DNA from: Acidobacteriota bacterium
GTDB taxonomy: Bacteria; Acidobacteriota; Blastocatellia; Pyrinomonadales; Pyrinomonadaceae
Length of the DNA stretch: 64,000 nt
Reading direction: 5' to 3'
NCBI GenBank assembly: GCA_003222975.1
Contig: QHXN01000012.1
Coordinates: 1-64,000 of the forward strand
Shown: positions 61,533 through 64,000 of the stretch, in pieces
How positions within the stretch are numbered: position 1 is the stretch's first letter
How the letters are laid out: every line of letters begins with the position of its first letter
Translations under genes and position numbers: made by a program
Notes under the pieces: model-generated
What the model was told of the DNA's origin: nothing
What the model saw: only the letters and a program-made list of their open reading frames with translations
Databases searched by the model: none

Positions 61533-62066
61533 TTAGCTAAACATCGGCTGCCCCTGCGCGTCGTCGGGGCGGAAGTTTTCGATGGCGCGGTAGCGCTCGT
61601 CGAAGGTTCGGTTGAGGTCGTCCGCCGCGCCTTCGAGTTCGGCGGCGGCAGCCTTGAGTCCTTCAGCCGTCGAGGACTTCGAGCCTAGCTCGCGCGCGAG
61701 GCGTTCGAGCTGCTCGACTCGCTCGACGAGCGCGAGGTCGAACTGGTAAATCCGGTCGAGCTGGGCTTCCTGAATTTTCACCGCGTCGAAGAAGCCCGCG
61801 TAGCCGTAAGCGGCGAAGCGCACGCGGTTCTCGATCTGGTCAATCTTCTTCAGCACGCGGTCAACGGGGCCGACCTCGAACAGACGGCCCGAAGACGAGA
61901 GCTCGCGCATCAGCTCGTTCAAGGGCTGCTTGGCCGCGCGCAGGCGGTCTGCCAGGTGCTCGCGGTGCAGCTTGTCCACGTCGCGGCGGCGCTCCTTCGT
62001 GACGTAGCCGCCGTAGCCCGGAATCTTTTCGCCGAGCCGCTCAAGCCAGTTTCGTTGGTCGCTCAT
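61533..62066 (-). CDS. Hypothetical coiled-coil protein
   Basis: MSDQRNWLERLGEKIPGYGGYVTKERRRDVDKLHREHLADRLRAAKQPLNELMRELSSSG. Confidence 0.75.
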   Translation of the reverse strand: MSDQRNWLERLGEKIPGYGGYVTKERRRDVDKLHREHLADRLRAAKQPLNELMRELSSSGRLFEVGPVDRVLKKIDQIENRVRFAAYGYAGFFDAVKIQEAQLDRIYQFDLALVERVEQLERLARELGSKSSTAEGLKAAAAELEGAADDLNRTFDERYRAIENFRPDDAQGQPMFS

Positions 62067-62079
62067 AAGCATCTCCGAA

Positions 62080-62175
62080 AGGGTACAGGGCTTCGGGTTT
62101 TAGGCGCTGGACGACGTTTTCTTCTGCCCGACTGCTGAAAATTCCAGCACCCGGAACCCAACACCTGACGCCTCG
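62080..62175. repeat. Heptad-arm locus Q (degenerate)
   Basis: Left GGGTACA GGGCTTC GGGTTTT AGGCGCT GG; right CCAGCAC CCGGAAC CCAACAC CTGACGC; period 7, imperfect inverted match. Confidence 0.6.
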
Positions 62176-62491
62176 TCTTATTACGTCCGCACGAACTGCC
62201 GGGTTCAGTTACAGATTCTAGCACCGCGGGCGCTCCGGTGTAGATAGCAGTTGCGCGGAAAATGGGCCGCCGATTATTATATTTTCCGGTCACGCCCCGG
62301 AAGACGACAGCCAGTCGGTTCTGATACTCTACACAACACGGCCCGCGCCGCCCTCCCCTTCGGGGCACGACGGGGCGGCGCGGTCTCAAGCGAAACCCGG
62401 CGGCGACCGGTCTCCCGCTCCGGCGAACCGAAGGCACGAAGGCCGTCCGGGCCGATCCCACAGTCAAACTCTTTCGATTCGGGAAGGAAAC

Positions 62492-63295
62492 ATGAGCGCC
62501 GAAATGGAACCCCCCCCCGCAACGCCCGCCCCCGAGGGCAAGTACGTCTACTGCATCATCGAGACGAAAGAGCCGCGCAGTTTCGGCCCCATCGGCATCG
62601 GCGGGCGCGGCGACGAAGTCTATACCGTCCACCACGACGGCCTCGCCGCGGTCGTCTCGAACACGCCGATTCAGGTTTATGACCCGACGCGCGAGAACGT
62701 GTTCGCGCACGAGCAGGTCAACGAGACCGTGATGCGCGAGTTCACGGTGCTGCCGATGGCCTTCGGCGTGCTGTTCCGCACCGAGGACGACATCATGGAG
62801 CTAATGCGCGGAACCTACGACGCCCTGCGCGACGTGCTGGCGAAGATGGAGAACAAGGTGGAGTTCGGACTGAAGGTGAACTGGGATCGCGAGCGCGTCA
62901 TCGCCGAACTCGAAGAGGAGAGCGAGGAGATACGCAACCTCAAGGAGCAGATCACCTCGCGCGGGGCCGGCTCGACCTACTTCGCGCGCATGCAACTGGG
63001 CCGCCTCATCGAGTCGGCCCTGACGGAGAAGAGTGAGGCCTACGTCCGCGAAATCTACGCGGGCCTGCGCGACACGGCGGTGGCCTCGCGCGCCAACAAG
63101 CCCATCGGCGACAAGATGATCATGAACGCCGCCTTCCTCATCGAGCGCGACCGCGAAGCTGAGTTCGACGCCATCGTCAAGGAGATCGCCTCGCAGTATG
63201 AGGGCAAGCTCTCCTTCAAGTACACAGGCCCCTGGCCGCCCTACAACTTCGTCCACATCCGGCTGAAACTCGAACGCGGCGAGGGCGCGGCCTGA
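62492..63295 (+). CDS. Gas vesicle protein GvpL/GvpF family
   Basis: GKYVYCIIETKEPRSFGPIGIGGRGDEVYTVHHDGLAAVVSNTPI...; FTVLPMAFGVLFRTEDDI; GPWPPYNFVHIRL. Confidence 0.95.
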   Translation: MSAEMEPPPATPAPEGKYVYCIIETKEPRSFGPIGIGGRGDEVYTVHHDGLAAVVSNTPIQVYDPTRENVFAHEQVNETVMREFTVLPMAFGVLFRTEDDIMELMRGTYDALRDVLAKMENKVEFGLKVNWDRERVIAELEEESEEIRNLKEQITSRGAGSTYFARMQLGRLIESALTEKSEAYVREIYAGLRDTAVASRANKPIGDKMIMNAAFLIERDREAEFDAIVKEIASQYEGKLSFKYTGPWPPYNFVHIRLKLERGEGAA

Positions 63296-63298
63296 AAT

Positions 63299-63379
63299 AG
63301 ATGTCAGATGCCAGATGCTAGATGTCAGTTAAAAGACGAGTACTAACATCTAACATCTAACATCTGACATCCAGCATCT
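63299..63379. repeat. Heptad-arm hairpin locus R
   Basis: Left AGATGTC AGATGCC AGATGCT AGATGTC AG; right ACTAACATCTAACATCTAACATCTGACATCCAGCATCT; same heptad family as locus D. Confidence 0.88.
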
Positions 63380-63385
63380 GCTCTT

Positions 63386-63718
63386 ATGTTTCTGATTGAC
63401 GACCTACTGCTCGCGCCCGTCAACGGCTTCAAGTTCATCATGAAGCAGATACAGCAGCTCGCCGACAAGGAGTTGAACGACGAGTCGTTGATTAAGGAGC
63501 AACTGCTGGAGTTGCAGATGCGCCTGGAGCTGGAGGAGATTTCCGAGGAGGACTACGCCGAGGCCGAGCGCGAGTTGTTCGCGCGCCTGCGCACGATCAA
63601 GCAGCGCCAACTCGAAGCCCTCGGCCAAGTGCACACGGCGGACACCTCCTCGATGGTCATCGAGTCGGGCGGCGACGAAGAGGGCGGCGACTTCTACGAG
63701 CCGGGCGGCGGTCGTTAA
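63386..63718 (+). CDS. gvpG: Gas vesicle protein GvpG
   Basis: MFLIDDLLLAPVNGFKFIMKQIQQLADKELNDESLIKEQLLELQMRLELEEISEEDYAEAERELFARL. Confidence 0.92.
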   Translation: MFLIDDLLLAPVNGFKFIMKQIQQLADKELNDESLIKEQLLELQMRLELEEISEEDYAEAERELFARLRTIKQRQLEALGQVHTADTSSMVIESGGDEEGGDFYEPGGGR

Positions 63719-63745
63719 TCGAAGAGGCGACGCGGGAGGGCGGCG

Positions 63746-64000
63746 TTGGCGAAAAAAGGCAGCGCGGGCAGAGGCGTCGGCGCACGCCGGAAGCCGAAGC
63801 CTGAACCCAAAGCCGCAAGCGCCGCCCGTCCCGCGCTAAAGTCCCGCGCCCCGCGCTCCCGCCCGTCGAAGCGCTCGTCCCGCAGCCCCGGCTCACGCGA
63901 CGAGTCGCGTGAGGCCCAAGCGAAACTCCCCGAAGACTTCCCCGCCACGCGCTACATCTTCTTCGGCGGCAAGGGCGGCGTCGGCAAGACGACCGCCGCG
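63746..64000 (+). CDS. ArsA/GET3-like P-loop ATPase, N-terminal part (runs off window; TTG start tentative)
   Basis: (M)AKKGSAGRGVGARRKPKPEPKAAS...ATRYIFFGGKGGVGKTTAA; deviant Walker A KGGVGKTT typical of ArsA/MinD. Confidence 0.8.
   Translation, partial: MAKKGSAGRGVGARRKPKPEPKAASAARPALKSRAPRSRPSKRSSRSPGSRDESREAQAKLPEDFPATRYIFFGGKGGVGKTTAA

Overview
This 64 kb high-GC bacterial window looks like Acidobacteriota. That is an inference from Oar-like TonB receptors, S9 peptidases and LolA/MacB-type modules, not from a marker gene. It is densely coding and mostly chromosomal housekeeping, envelope and regulatory genes: a MacB/Lol-like ABC cassette, a LytS/LytTR pair, LarA, a CDF transporter, PilT and PilN/O/P-like genes, ThiE, BipA/TypA, TrmL, RibA, an Oar-like receptor, a glycan/KdsB cluster, zinc-ribbon/SPFH genes, and gas vesicle genes running off the right edge. 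I saw no rRNA, tRNA, CRISPR array, transposase or prophage. Observations most worth following up: (1) ORF 17638-18087 (-) is a compact 149-aa protein whose C-terminal two thirds match the animal Hedgehog N-terminal signalling domain almost gaplessly. The presumed Zn and Ca ligands are conserved, there is no Hint/Hog domain, and a GH25 muramidase and a metallothionein ORF lie nearby. (2) About 18 intergenic loci share one architecture: two inverted arms, each made of imperfect 7-bp tandem repeats. The heptad differs between loci, some arms are perfect over 29-33 nt, and arms often run into a stop codon or up to a start codon. One further array lies inside a CDS. (3) Short genes missing from the ORF track: a 51-aa metallothionein, a 34-aa (AKKGG)n basic protein behind a near-consensus sigma70 promoter, and a 59-aa acidic Tyr-rich ORF. 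Domain calls come from reading the sequences and from memory of the families; no database search was run.
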